From NCBI RefSeq assembly GCF_000308655.1, contig NZ_BAGC01000006.1, positions 1 to 64,000 on the forward strand: DNA of 64,000 bases, read 5' to 3'. This stretch comes from Nocardia niigatensis NBRC 100131 (GTDB taxonomy: Bacteria > Actinomycetota > Actinomycetes > Mycobacteriales > Mycobacteriaceae). The translations under genes were made by a program, and so were the position numbers. The notes under the pieces were generated by a model. It ran no database searches. It had not been told where the DNA came from and saw only the letters and a list, made by a program, of their open reading frames with translations. Below are positions 16,834 through 24,122 of the stretch, piece after piece (within the stretch, counting starts at the first letter, position 1; each line of letters starts with the position of its first letter).

Positions 16834-19800
16834 ATGGAGTCACCCCAGAGGTCGGCGGCGAATATCGCCCGGGACGAGATCCGCACCGCCATCGCCGGAC
16901 ACCTCGGCCTCGACCCGGCCGCCGTCCCCGATCACGCCGACCTCATCGAACTCGGCCTCGATTCGATCCGCACCATGAAACTCGCCGGCTCCTGGCGCAA
17001 ACGCGGCCTCGCGGTGAACTTCGCCCAACTCGCCGCCGAACCCACCGTCGCCGCCTGGCACCGCCTCCTCGGCGGAACCGAGCCGGACGGGGATATCGCG
17101 GTGGCGAACGAGACCCCGGCCATCGTGAACAACGTCCCCGCCCAGGGTGATTCGATTGTTCCCCGCGCCGGGGCGCCTGCCGCCGCGAACGAGGGGAGTC
17201 CGTTCGAACTCGCGCCGATGCAGCACGCCTACTGGGTGGGGCGCGGCGAGGGGCAGCGGCTCGGGGCCGTCGCCGCGCATCTGTACGTCGAATTCGACGG
17301 GGCCGGAGTCGATCCGGAGCGGCTGGGAACGGCGGTCGAGGAGCTGGTGCGACGGCATCCGATGCTGCGGACCCGGTTCCTAGCGGACGGGACGCAGCAG
17401 ACGATGGAGCGGCCGGGGCGGGACGTCTGGAGCGTCACCGATCTTCGCGCGGCCGATGCCGAGTCGGCCGAGCGGACCCTGGAAGCGTTGCGGGAGCGGC
17501 GGACTCACCAGCTGATGGCGGTGGAGGACGGCCAGGTCGTCGATATCGCGCTGACCCTGCTGCCGGAGGGGCGGACGCGGCTGCACCTGGATGTCGACAT
17601 GCTGGCCGCCGATGCCATGAGCTATCGGATCCTGGTGGCGGACCTGGCGCGGCTCTATCACGGCGAGCAGCTGCCGCCGCAGCGCTACACCTTCCGGGAG
17701 TACCTGGCCGAATATGCCGGTCCCGCACCGGAACGCATGGCCGATCGGGAGTGGTGGCAGCAGCGGCTCGCGGACCTGCCGGGCGCGCCCGAACTGCCAC
17801 TGGCCGCCGCGGCCGGGGAGCCTGGGGAACGGGCCGCGCGCACCGTGCGGTTGCATCGCTGGTTGTCCCCGGAGACCAAGGCGCGCATGTTCGCCGCGGC
17901 GCATGCCCGGGGAATCACCCCGGCCATGGCGCTCGCGTCGGTGTTCGCCGAGACCATCGGCGGCTGGTCGGCGCAGCGGCGGTTCCTGCTGAATCTGCCG
18001 CTGTTCCACCGGGAACCGGTGCATCCGGAGGTGGACGGCGTGGTGGGCGACTTCACCTCGTCGGTGTTGCTGGAGGTCGATGTGACCGAGCCGGCCACCG
18101 TGACCGATCGGGCCCGCGCTCTGCAGCGCGAATTGCACGCCGCCGGAGCCCATTCCGGCTACACCGGCCTCGAGGTCCTGCGCGATCTGGGCCGCCTGCG
18201 CGCCGAGCCGGTGCTGGCCCCCATCGTCTACACCAGCGCCATCAATCTCGGCGAACTCTTCGCCGACCAGGTCACCGCCACCTTCGGCGACCCGGTCTGG
18301 ATCATCTCCCAGGGCCCGCAGGTCCTGCTCGACGCCCAGGTCACCGAGGTCCGCGGCGGGCTCCTGCTGAACTGGGACATCCGCGCCGACGCCTTCCCAC
18401 CGGCCATGGCCGACACCATGTTCACCCGCTACATCGACGCCGTCCTGCGCCTGGCGGGCAGCGACGAGCCGGACGCGGATGCAACGGACGCAGGGTGGGA
18501 TGCCGAGGCTGCGGTGCGAATTCCGGTGGAGCAGGCGGTGGTTCGCGCCCGCGTGAACGCCACGGATGGTCCGGTTTCCGGTCGGGCGTTGCACAGCGGG
18601 CTGTTCGATTTCGCTGCCACGAATCCGGCCGCGCCGGCGGTCATCTGGGAGACGGATCTCGCCGATCGGCCCGCCGAATTCGCCTCCGGGACAACGGTGC
18701 TGACCTACGGCGAGCTGGCGGCCGAGGCGCTGGCGGTGGCCGGGGCGCTGCGTGCGGCGGGCGTGCGGCCCGGCGATGCGGTCGCCGTGCAGTTGCCGAA
18801 GGGACCGGAGCAGCTGTCGGCGACCGCCGGCGTGCTCGCGGCCGGCGGCGTGTACGTGCCGATCGGGTTCGATCAGCCGGCGGCGCGGCGGGACGAGATC
18901 GTGCGGACCGGGGCCGTGGTGGCGGCGGTGACGGCCGGGGCGGAGGTCGCCGGGGTGCCGACACTGACGCTGCATGAGGCGCGGCGGTATCCGGAACCGC
19001 TGGCCGAGGCGGTGATTCCCGATCCGGAGGCCATCGCCTACGTGCTGTTCACGTCTGGTTCGACGGGGAAGCCGAAGGGCGTGGAGGTGCCGCACCGGGC
19101 GGCCATGAACACCATCGACGATCTCAACGAGCGGTTCGGGATCGGCGCGGAGGATCGCGCGCTCGCCCTGTCGGCGTTGGAGTTCGACCTGTCCGTCTAC
19201 GACATCTTCGGCCTGCTGAGTGCCGGGGGTGCGGTCGTCGCGCTGGATGAGGGACAGCGCGGCGAGCCGGGACGGTGGGCCGAGATGATCCGCCGGCACC
19301 GGGTCTCGGTGGTCAACTGCGTCCCCAGCCTGCTGGACATGCTGCTGGAGGCGGCGGCCGGGAAGCCGGTGGACAGTCTGCGCACGGTGATCCTCGGCGG
19401 CGACTGGATCGATGTGACGCTGCCCGGGCGGCTCGCCGCGGTGGCCCCGGACTGCCGGTTCGCCGGACTGGGCGGGGCCACCGAGACCGCCATCCACTCC
19501 ACCATCTGTGAAGTGGTGAATGCCGAAGTGCCGCAGGAATGGTCGGCCGTCCCGTACGGCACGCCGCTGCGCAATGTGCGCTGCCGGGTGGTCGGGCCGT
19601 CGGGCCGGGACTGCCCGGACCAGGTCACCGGCGAGCTGTGGATCGGCGGGTCGGGCGTGGCCGCCGGATACCGCGGCGACGCCGAGCGCACCGCCGACCG
19701 GTTCGTCACCCACGAGGGCCTGCGCTGGTACCGCACCGGCGATCTCGCGCGCTACCTGCCCGACGGCTGCCTGGAGTTCCTGGGCCGCGCCGACCATCAG

Positions 19801-20442
19801 GTCAAGATCCGCGGCTATCGCGTGGAACTCGGCGAGGTGGAGAGCGCCCTGCGCACGCTGCCGGGCGTGCGGCACGCCATCGCGGCGGTGGTCGGCGCGG
19901 CCGCACCGAAACTCGCGGCGGTCGTGGTCGCGGGGGAGGACGTCACCCCGGAGGTCCCGGCGCTGCTGGCGGCCGCCGCGGATCTGCTGCCCGCCTACAT
20001 GATTCCGGCCCGCGTCGACCTGCTGGACGAGTTGCCCTTCACCTCGAACGGCAAGCCGGACCGCAAGGCCATCGCGGCCCTGCTGACCGCCGGCGAGCGG
20101 GACGGTGAGTTCGTCGCTCCCCGCACCGATGCCGAACGCGCGGTGGCCGACATCGTCGCCACCGTGCTGGGCCGGGAACGGGTCGGCGCGACCGACGACT
20201 TCTTCGCCCTGGGCGGCGATTCGGTGCTGGCCACCGCGGTCGTCGCACGCGTGCGGGACTGGCTGGATTCCCCGGACACCGTGGTCGCCGACTTCTTCGC
20301 GACCCGCACGGTCGCCGGTTTGACCGGACGCCTGCTGGATCGCGAGCAGCGCGCCGGTGCGGCCGGGCGCCTGGACGGGGTGGCCCGGTCCTACCTGGAG
20401 GTGGCCGCCATGTCCGACGACGAGGTCCTCGCCCTGTCCTGA
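16834..20442 (+). CDS. NRPS for the hydroxyphenyl-oxazoline/thiazoline cap (MbtB-like, ArCP-Cy-A-PCP)
   Basis: A 1202-residue NRPS. Domains in order: aryl carrier (residues 10-80, phosphopantetheine Ser44 in LGLDSIRTM); cyclisation domain (about 124-560) with the diagnostic D255-x4-D260-x2-S263 motif in DMLAADAMS; adenylation domain (about 590-1065) with FTSGSTGKPKG and TSNGKPDRK; peptidyl carrier (about 1080-1155, Ser1130 in LGGDSVLA). No thioesterase follows. By alignment in my head to GrsA, the selectivity residues read D-L-Y-N-I-G-L-I-H-K, between the Thr and Cys codes. It should load salicylate and condense and cyclise it with Thr/Ser or Cys. Downstream modules are not in this window. 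The start is ATG 16834 with AAGGAGTACCAGCGGAA upstream. Confidence 0.93.
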   Translation: MESPQRSAANIARDEIRTAIAGHLGLDPAAVPDHADLIELGLDSIRTMKLAGSWRKRGLAVNFAQLAAEPTVAAWHRLLGGTEPDGDIAVANETPAIVNNVPAQGDSIVPRAGAPAAANEGSPFELAPMQHAYWVGRGEGQRLGAVAAHLYVEFDGAGVDPERLGTAVEELVRRHPMLRTRFLADGTQQTMERPGRDVWSVTDLRAADAESAERTLEALRERRTHQLMAVEDGQVVDIALTLLPEGRTRLHLDVDMLAADAMSYRILVADLARLYHGEQLPPQRYTFREYLAEYAGPAPERMADREWWQQRLADLPGAPELPLAAAAGEPGERAARTVRLHRWLSPETKARMFAAAHARGITPAMALASVFAETIGGWSAQRRFLLNLPLFHREPVHPEVDGVVGDFTSSVLLEVDVTEPATVTDRARALQRELHAAGAHSGYTGLEVLRDLGRLRAEPVLAPIVYTSAINLGELFADQVTATFGDPVWIISQGPQVLLDAQVTEVRGGLLLNWDIRADAFPPAMADTMFTRYIDAVLRLAGSDEPDADATDAGWDAEAAVRIPVEQAVVRARVNATDGPVSGRALHSGLFDFAATNPAAPAVIWETDLADRPAEFASGTTVLTYGELAAEALAVAGALRAAGVRPGDAVAVQLPKGPEQLSATAGVLAAGGVYVPIGFDQPAARRDEIVRTGAVVAAVTAGAEVAGVPTLTLHEARRYPEPLAEAVIPDPEAIAYVLFTSGSTGKPKGVEVPHRAAMNTIDDLNERFGIGAEDRALALSALEFDLSVYDIFGLLSAGGAVVALDEGQRGEPGRWAEMIRRHRVSVVNCVPSLLDMLLEAAAGKPVDSLRTVILGGDWIDVTLPGRLAAVAPDCRFAGLGGATETAIHSTICEVVNAEVPQEWSAVPYGTPLRNVRCRVVGPSGRDCPDQVTGELWIGGSGVAAGYRGDAERTADRFVTHEGLRWYRTGDLARYLPDGCLEFLGRADHQVKIRGYRVELGEVESALRTLPGVRHAIAAVVGAAAPKLAAVVVAGEDVTPEVPALLAAAADLLPAYMIPARVDLLDELPFTSNGKPDRKAIAALLTAGERDGEFVAPRTDAERAVADIVATVLGRERVGATDDFFALGGDSVLATAVVARVRDWLDSPDTVVADFFATRTVAGLTGRLLDREQRAGAAGRLDGVARSYLEVAAMSDDEVLALS

Positions 20443-20690
20443 GAAGCGCGATCCCCGTGCCGACCCGCCAGGACAGACCGGCGGGAACCCGGTTTCCAGA
20501 TCAGGACCGGAACCCCCGGCAAACCCGCGGGTACCGGCGTGTCCACGGTCGCGGACGCTGCCGCTCGGGCAGGTCGGAGCAGTGGAACGCGAGCCGGACC
20601 CGCCGCGCCCGGACACCGCGAGAAGCACGGGCAAACGCGGGATCCGGGAGCGGTTCGCGCCGACACCAGACGTGCGCGCCGCCGCGCCCC

Positions 20691-20696
20691 TAGACT
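20691..20696 (+). promoter_or_regulatory. -10 element for a leaderless SDR transcript
   Basis: TAGACT lies 7 nt before the GTG start at 20704, and no ribosome-binding site is present. This spacing puts the transcription start at the start codon, a frequent arrangement in actinobacteria. Confidence 0.5.
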
Positions 20697-20703
20697 CGAC
20701 CCC

Positions 20704-21585
20704 GTGAGTGGTTGGGACATCGCCGACATCCCCGATCAAGCGGGGCGGACGATCATCGTGACCGGTGCCAACAGCGGGCTGGGCGCGGTCACCGCGCGGG
20801 CGCTCGCCGGGGCCGGGGCGCGCGTGATCATGGCGTGCCGCAATGAGGTCAAGGCACGGGCCGTCGCCGACGAGATCGGCCCCAACGCCCAGGTGCGGCG
20901 GCTGGATCTGGCCGACCTGGCCTCGATCCACGAGTTCGCCGACTCCGTCGACGGCGCCGACGTGCTGATCAACAACGCGGGCGTGATGGCGGTGCCGCTC
21001 AAGCGCACCGCCGACGGCTTCGAAATGCAGATCGGCACAAATCATCTCGGTCACTTCGCGCTGACCGGGCTGCTGCTGGACAAGATTCGCGACCGGGTGG
21101 TCACGCTCTCCAGCGGCATGCACGCCATCGGCCGCATCGATCTCGAGGACCTCAACTGGGAGCGGCGCTCCTATCAGCGCTGGGCCGCCTACGGGCAGTC
21201 CAAGCTGGCCAACCTCATGTTCGCGCGGGAACTGCAGCGCCGGCTGACCGGCGCCGGATCGAGCAAGGTGTCGGTGGCCGCGCACCCCGGCTACGCCGCC
21301 ACCGACCTACAGGGGCACACCGAGTCCCTGTACGACACGCTCATGTCGATCGGCAACCGGCTGTTCGCGCAGAGCGCCGAAATGGGCGCACTGCCAACGC
21401 TGTTCGCCGCCACCTCGGAGGTCGAGCCGGGCGGCTTCTACGGCCCGACCGGGCTGCGCGGCATGCGCGGCTACCCTGGACCCAGCACCTCCACCGCCGC
21501 CTCCAAGGACGAGGTGACCGCGCGGCGGCTGTGGGAGCTGTCCGAGCAACTCACCAAGGTCAACTACCCGTTCGTTCGCCGCTGA
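20704..21585 (+). CDS. Short-chain dehydrogenase/reductase, paralog of the gene at 14181
   Basis: A 293-residue SDR with VTGANSGLGAVTA at the cofactor site, NNAGVMAVPLKRT, the catalytic Tyr and Lys in YGQSKLANLMF, and a C-terminal PSTSTAASKDEVTARRLWELSEQLT segment that closely mirrors the paralog at 14181-15050. The start is GTG 20704 (VSGWDIADIPDQ); an open frame extends further upstream but has no support and a -10 box sits right before this GTG. It follows the NRPS by 261 bp with no gene between. Possible roles are siderophore tailoring or unrelated lipid metabolism; neither is shown. Confidence 0.9.
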   Translation: MSGWDIADIPDQAGRTIIVTGANSGLGAVTARALAGAGARVIMACRNEVKARAVADEIGPNAQVRRLDLADLASIHEFADSVDGADVLINNAGVMAVPLKRTADGFEMQIGTNHLGHFALTGLLLDKIRDRVVTLSSGMHAIGRIDLEDLNWERRSYQRWAAYGQSKLANLMFARELQRRLTGAGSSKVSVAAHPGYAATDLQGHTESLYDTLMSIGNRLFAQSAEMGALPTLFAATSEVEPGGFYGPTGLRGMRGYPGPSTSTAASKDEVTARRLWELSEQLTKVNYPFVRR

Positions 21586-21604
21586 CCCGGAGGCCGGAGA
21601 ACTG

Positions 21605-21967
21605 ATGAGCATTCCATTCGACCGGCGAGATCAGCTCGACAAGATCCAGCAGGGACTGCTGCCGGGTGAACAGATCCTGGCCGTGTACGACGCCATCGGG
21701 GTGGGCACCGGATTCCTGGGGATCACCGATCGGCGGGTCGTCATCCAGGACAACTCGTTCGTCGGGAAGAAGATCGCCATCACGAGCATCCCGTACGGGC
21801 GGATCTCGAGTGTCAGCATCCTGACCAACAAGTCGTTCGCGGGACAGTTCTTCTCGTCCGGGCACATCGCCATCAGCACCGGGCACCACACCTACGAGGT
21901 GGAGTTCCGGGGCGACGAGAAGACCCGCCATGTGCACGACGTCATCCTGCACTACATCCTGCGTTGA
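21605..21967 (+). CDS. PH-domain (bPH/YokE-like) protein
   Basis: A 120-residue protein starting MSIPFDRRDQLDKIQQGLLP with CCGGAGG...GAG upstream. Residues 20-118 have the bacterial pleckstrin-homology pattern: LPGEQILAVYDA, GFLGITDRRVVIQD, IPYGRISSVSI and a final VHDVILHYIL helix. It has no membrane segment. The biological role of these domains is not settled; several are stress- or membrane-related. It follows the SDR gene by 20 bp and may be in the same transcript. Confidence 0.8.
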   Translation: MSIPFDRRDQLDKIQQGLLPGEQILAVYDAIGVGTGFLGITDRRVVIQDNSFVGKKIAITSIPYGRISSVSILTNKSFAGQFFSSGHIAISTGHHTYEVEFRGDEKTRHVHDVILHYILR

Positions 21968-22044
21968 CCGGGTCCGTCTCAGAGTGTGGGACTCCGATCC
22001 CAGCGATGGTGTCCTACGCCACAGGCACGATTCGAGATCTCTGG

Positions 22045-22050
22045 TACAGT
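22045..22050 (+). promoter_or_regulatory. Extended -10 promoter of the aromatic leader transcript
   Basis: TGG-TACAGT is an extended -10 element (TGn plus TANNNT). The leader ATG follows 7 nt later, so the transcript is probably leaderless at the leader peptide. No clear -35 is seen. Confidence 0.55.
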
Positions 22051-22057
22051 CCCGGAC

Positions 22058-22126
22058 ATGCAGCGTGCGTATTTCTGGTTTAGCCAGCCGGCCCCGGGTG
22101 GGTCGCGCGGCGTGAACCTGCGCTGA
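22058..22126 (+). CDS. Aromatic leader peptide of the DAHP synthase gene
   Basis: A 22-codon frame that begins Met-Gln-Arg-Ala and then has Tyr-Phe-Trp-Phe as four consecutive codons (TAT TTC TGG TTT at 22070-22081), continuing SQPAPGGSRGVNLR to a TGA. All three aromatic amino acids occur in a row just before a terminator hairpin and a DAHP synthase gene, the layout of a ribosome-mediated attenuator. A leader-peptide attenuator for a DAHP synthase gene has been described in Corynebacterium glutamicum, which makes this interpretation plausible. It is too short to be found by usual gene callers. Confidence 0.8.
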   Translation: MQRAYFWFSQPAPGGSRGVNLR

Positions 22127-22135
22127 CATCCTCCA

Positions 22136-22174
22136 CCCCGAGCCGGACGAAATCAGACCGGCTCGAAGGGGTTT
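22136..22174 (+). terminator. Attenuator terminator before the DAHP synthase gene
   Basis: CCCCGAGCCGG (22136-22146) pairs with CCGGCTCG and then GGGG (22158-22171, with two unpaired A) around an 11-nt loop, followed by TTT. It starts 9 bp after the leader stop and ends 43 bp before the structural gene. An alternative pairing of GGGTGG (22096-22101) with CCACCC (22133-22138) would break its left arm and could act as the antiterminator. Confidence 0.72.
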
Positions 22175-22217
22175 CGAACAACTCTCCGTGGGTCGGCCTG
22201 GGACAGGAAAACCACCC

Positions 22218-23315
22218 ATGACCTCCACCGCCGATCTCGACAAACGGCATGCCGATCTGGACGATCAGCGCACGCTCAGCGTGAGCCCGCTGCAGTCGCC
22301 CCGGGAGATCCGTGCCGCACACCCGATCGACGACATCCTCGCCGACACCGTGCGCGCCGGCCGCAAGGCCACCGTCGACGTGCTCAACGGCTCCGACGAC
22401 CGCCTGATGGTGATCGTCGGCCCGTGTTCGGTGCACGATCCCGACGCCGCCATGGACTACGCCCGCCGGCTCGCCGCCAAGGCCGCCGAGCTGGACGACC
22501 GGCTGCACGTGGTGATGCGCGTCTACTTCGAGAAGCCGCGCACCACGCTGGGCTGGAAGGGCCTCATCAACGACCCGCACCTGGACGGCAGCTTCGACAT
22601 CAACACCGGCCTGGACCTGGGCCGCCGCCTGCTGGTCGACATCACCGCGCTCGGACTGCCGGTGGCCTGCGAGTTCCTGGACCCGATCACCCCGCAGTAC
22701 ATCGCGGACCTGGTCGCCTACGGCGCGATCGGCGCGCGTACCGCGGCCAGCCAGGTGCACCGCCAGCTGTCCTCGGCGCTGTCCATGCCGGTCGGCATCA
22801 AGAACGGCACCGACGGCGACGTGCAGGTCGCGGTGGACGGCGTGCGCGCCGCGGCCGCCTCGCACGTCTTCCCCGGCACCGACCTGGACGGGCGTTCCGC
22901 GCTCATCCGCACCGCGGGCAACCCGGACTGCCACGTCATCCTGCGCGGCGGCAGCAACGGCCCCAACTTCGACGCCGCCTCCTGCGCGGAAGCCCTGCTG
23001 CGCCTGGAGAAGTCGGCGCTGCCGCAGCGGCTCGTGGTGGACGCCTCGCACGGCAACTCCAACAAGGACCACAACAAGCAGGTCGACGTCGTCACCGATC
23101 TCGCGGAGCGCATCGCCGCGGGCGAGAACACCGTGGTCGGTCTCATGATGGAGTCCTTCATCGTGGCGGGCCGCCAGGACCTCACCCTCGGCCGCCCGGA
23201 GGAGCTCACCTACGGACAGTCCATCACCGACGCCTGCATCGACTGGGACACCACATCGGCCCAGCTCGACCGGCTCGCCGACGCCGTCACCCGCCGCCGC
23301 GAAACCCGCGGCTGA
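22218..23315 (+). CDS. aroF: 3-deoxy-D-arabino-heptulosonate-7-phosphate synthase, class I (AroF/G/H type)
   Basis: A 365-residue class I alpha DAHP synthase, which condenses phosphoenolpyruvate and erythrose-4-phosphate as the first step of the shikimate pathway. Family motifs: IVGPCSVHDP, MRVYFEKPRTTLGWKG, GARTAASQVHR, GIKNGTDG, ILRGGSNGPNF and VDASHGNSNKDH. The start is ATG 22218 (MTSTADLDKRH) with GACAGGAAAA upstream. Mycobacteria rely on a class II enzyme, so this is a second type that needs its own control; the attenuator upstream provides it. Its position just after the salicylate-siderophore genes suggests a supply role, but the attenuator points to aromatic amino acids as the signal. 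Confidence 0.94.
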   Translation: MTSTADLDKRHADLDDQRTLSVSPLQSPREIRAAHPIDDILADTVRAGRKATVDVLNGSDDRLMVIVGPCSVHDPDAAMDYARRLAAKAAELDDRLHVVMRVYFEKPRTTLGWKGLINDPHLDGSFDINTGLDLGRRLLVDITALGLPVACEFLDPITPQYIADLVAYGAIGARTAASQVHRQLSSALSMPVGIKNGTDGDVQVAVDGVRAAAASHVFPGTDLDGRSALIRTAGNPDCHVILRGGSNGPNFDAASCAEALLRLEKSALPQRLVVDASHGNSNKDHNKQVDVVTDLAERIAAGENTVVGLMMESFIVAGRQDLTLGRPEELTYGQSITDACIDWDTTSAQLDRLADAVTRRRETRG

Positions 23316-23389
23316 GCGGAGCGGCCAACTGACCGGCACCCGCTCGGTCGCGAGTTCGTCTCGCGCGGAACGAGTCAGGCGTGCACACT

Positions 23390-23431
23390 GTGTTCGGCGC
23401 ACACCCAGTCCGGCGGGTGTGCGCCGAACAC
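23390..23431. terminator. Bidirectional terminator, 17-bp perfect hairpin
   Basis: Two 17-nt arms (23390-23406 and 23415-23431, GTGTTCGGCG... and its exact complement) with an 8-nt loop. It lies between the convergent DAHP synthase and GNAT genes and can end both transcripts. Confidence 0.78.
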
Positions 23432-23444
23432 CTTTCCGGGTGTG

Positions 23445-24026
23445 TCAGATGCCCTCGGGCCAGTACGGGCTCGGTGTCGCGGGGTCGTCGCGCAGGCGGC
23501 CGGCCACCCAGGAGTCGCGGCGCACGCCGCGCTGCAGCGCGCCACCCCGCAACAGTCCCTCGTAGTGGTAGCCCGCCCGGCGGACCACCGCCGCGGAGGC
23601 GTGATTCCCGACGAAGGCACGCCACTCCAGCCGTTCGAAGGCCAGCCCGGCCGGATCCAGGCCCGCCGCGGAGACCAGCAGCGCGGCCCGGGTCATCAGC
23701 CCCTCGCCGCGGGCGGCCGGGGTGAGCCAGAAACCGATCTCGGCGGTGTTCTCGTCCCGGCGGCGATGGGGCAGGGTCAGGCCGATCATGCCGACCAGCG
23801 GCCCGTCCGCGGCGCGGTGCAGGGCCCAGGTGGGACTGCGGGTGGCCCAGCCCGGGCCCACGATGTCGTAGATGAACTTCTCGGCGTCGGCGCGGTGATA
23901 GGGAACCGGCATGGTGGTCCACGCGCCGATGGACGGTTCCTGACACAGGGCCGTGATGACGTCGATGTCGGAGACGGCGGGCGGTGACAGCCGGACCACG
24001 CCGTCGGTGAGAATTTCCGCGTCCAT
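23445..24026 (-). CDS. GNAT-family N-acetyltransferase (RimJ-like)
   Basis: A 193-residue acetyltransferase. The fold markers are an N-terminal substrate region (GAWTTMPVPYHRADAEKFI), AEIGFWLTPAARGEGLMTRA as the acetyl-CoA P-loop region, and FERLEWRAFVGNHASAAVVRRAGY as the motif-B helix. This arrangement is typical of RimJ/RimL-type enzymes that modify ribosomal proteins or small amines. The start is ATG 24026. It diverges from the ECF sigma gene with 96 bp between the starts. The substrate is unknown. Confidence 0.88.
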   Translation of the reverse strand: MDAEILTDGVVRLSPPAVSDIDVITALCQEPSIGAWTTMPVPYHRADAEKFIYDIVGPGWATRSPTWALHRAADGPLVGMIGLTLPHRRRDENTAEIGFWLTPAARGEGLMTRAALLVSAAGLDPAGLAFERLEWRAFVGNHASAAVVRRAGYHYEGLLRGGALQRGVRRDSWVAGRLRDDPATPSPYWPEGI

Positions 24027-24109
24027 TCGGTCATGCTGTCACGGAAACGTGTGCGGGCACAGCGGGTTCTGGCCCCCGGGGCGGTGACGAGGCTGTCGGA
24101 GCCCGGTAA

Positions 24110-24115
24110 TAGGAT
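24110..24115 (+). promoter_or_regulatory. -10 element for a leaderless sigma-factor transcript
   Basis: TAGGAT is followed after 7 nt by the ATG at 24123, with no ribosome-binding site, suggesting a leaderless mRNA. A TGTCACG at 24037-24043 resembles an ECF41 -35 but lacks the matching CGTC downstream. Confidence 0.45.
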
Positions 24116-24122
24116 CGATTCG

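Noticed and set aside
17380..21285. A 1301-residue open frame on the minus strand across the NRPS and SDR genes
   Set aside because: It lies exactly opposite two genes with full family motifs; its product is His/Arg/Gln-rich with no domain. Such frames arise from GC-biased third positions.
24037..24063. Possible ECF41 autoregulatory promoter (TGTCACG)
   Set aside because: The expected CGTC after a 16-bp spacer is CAGC here, so only half of the motif is present.
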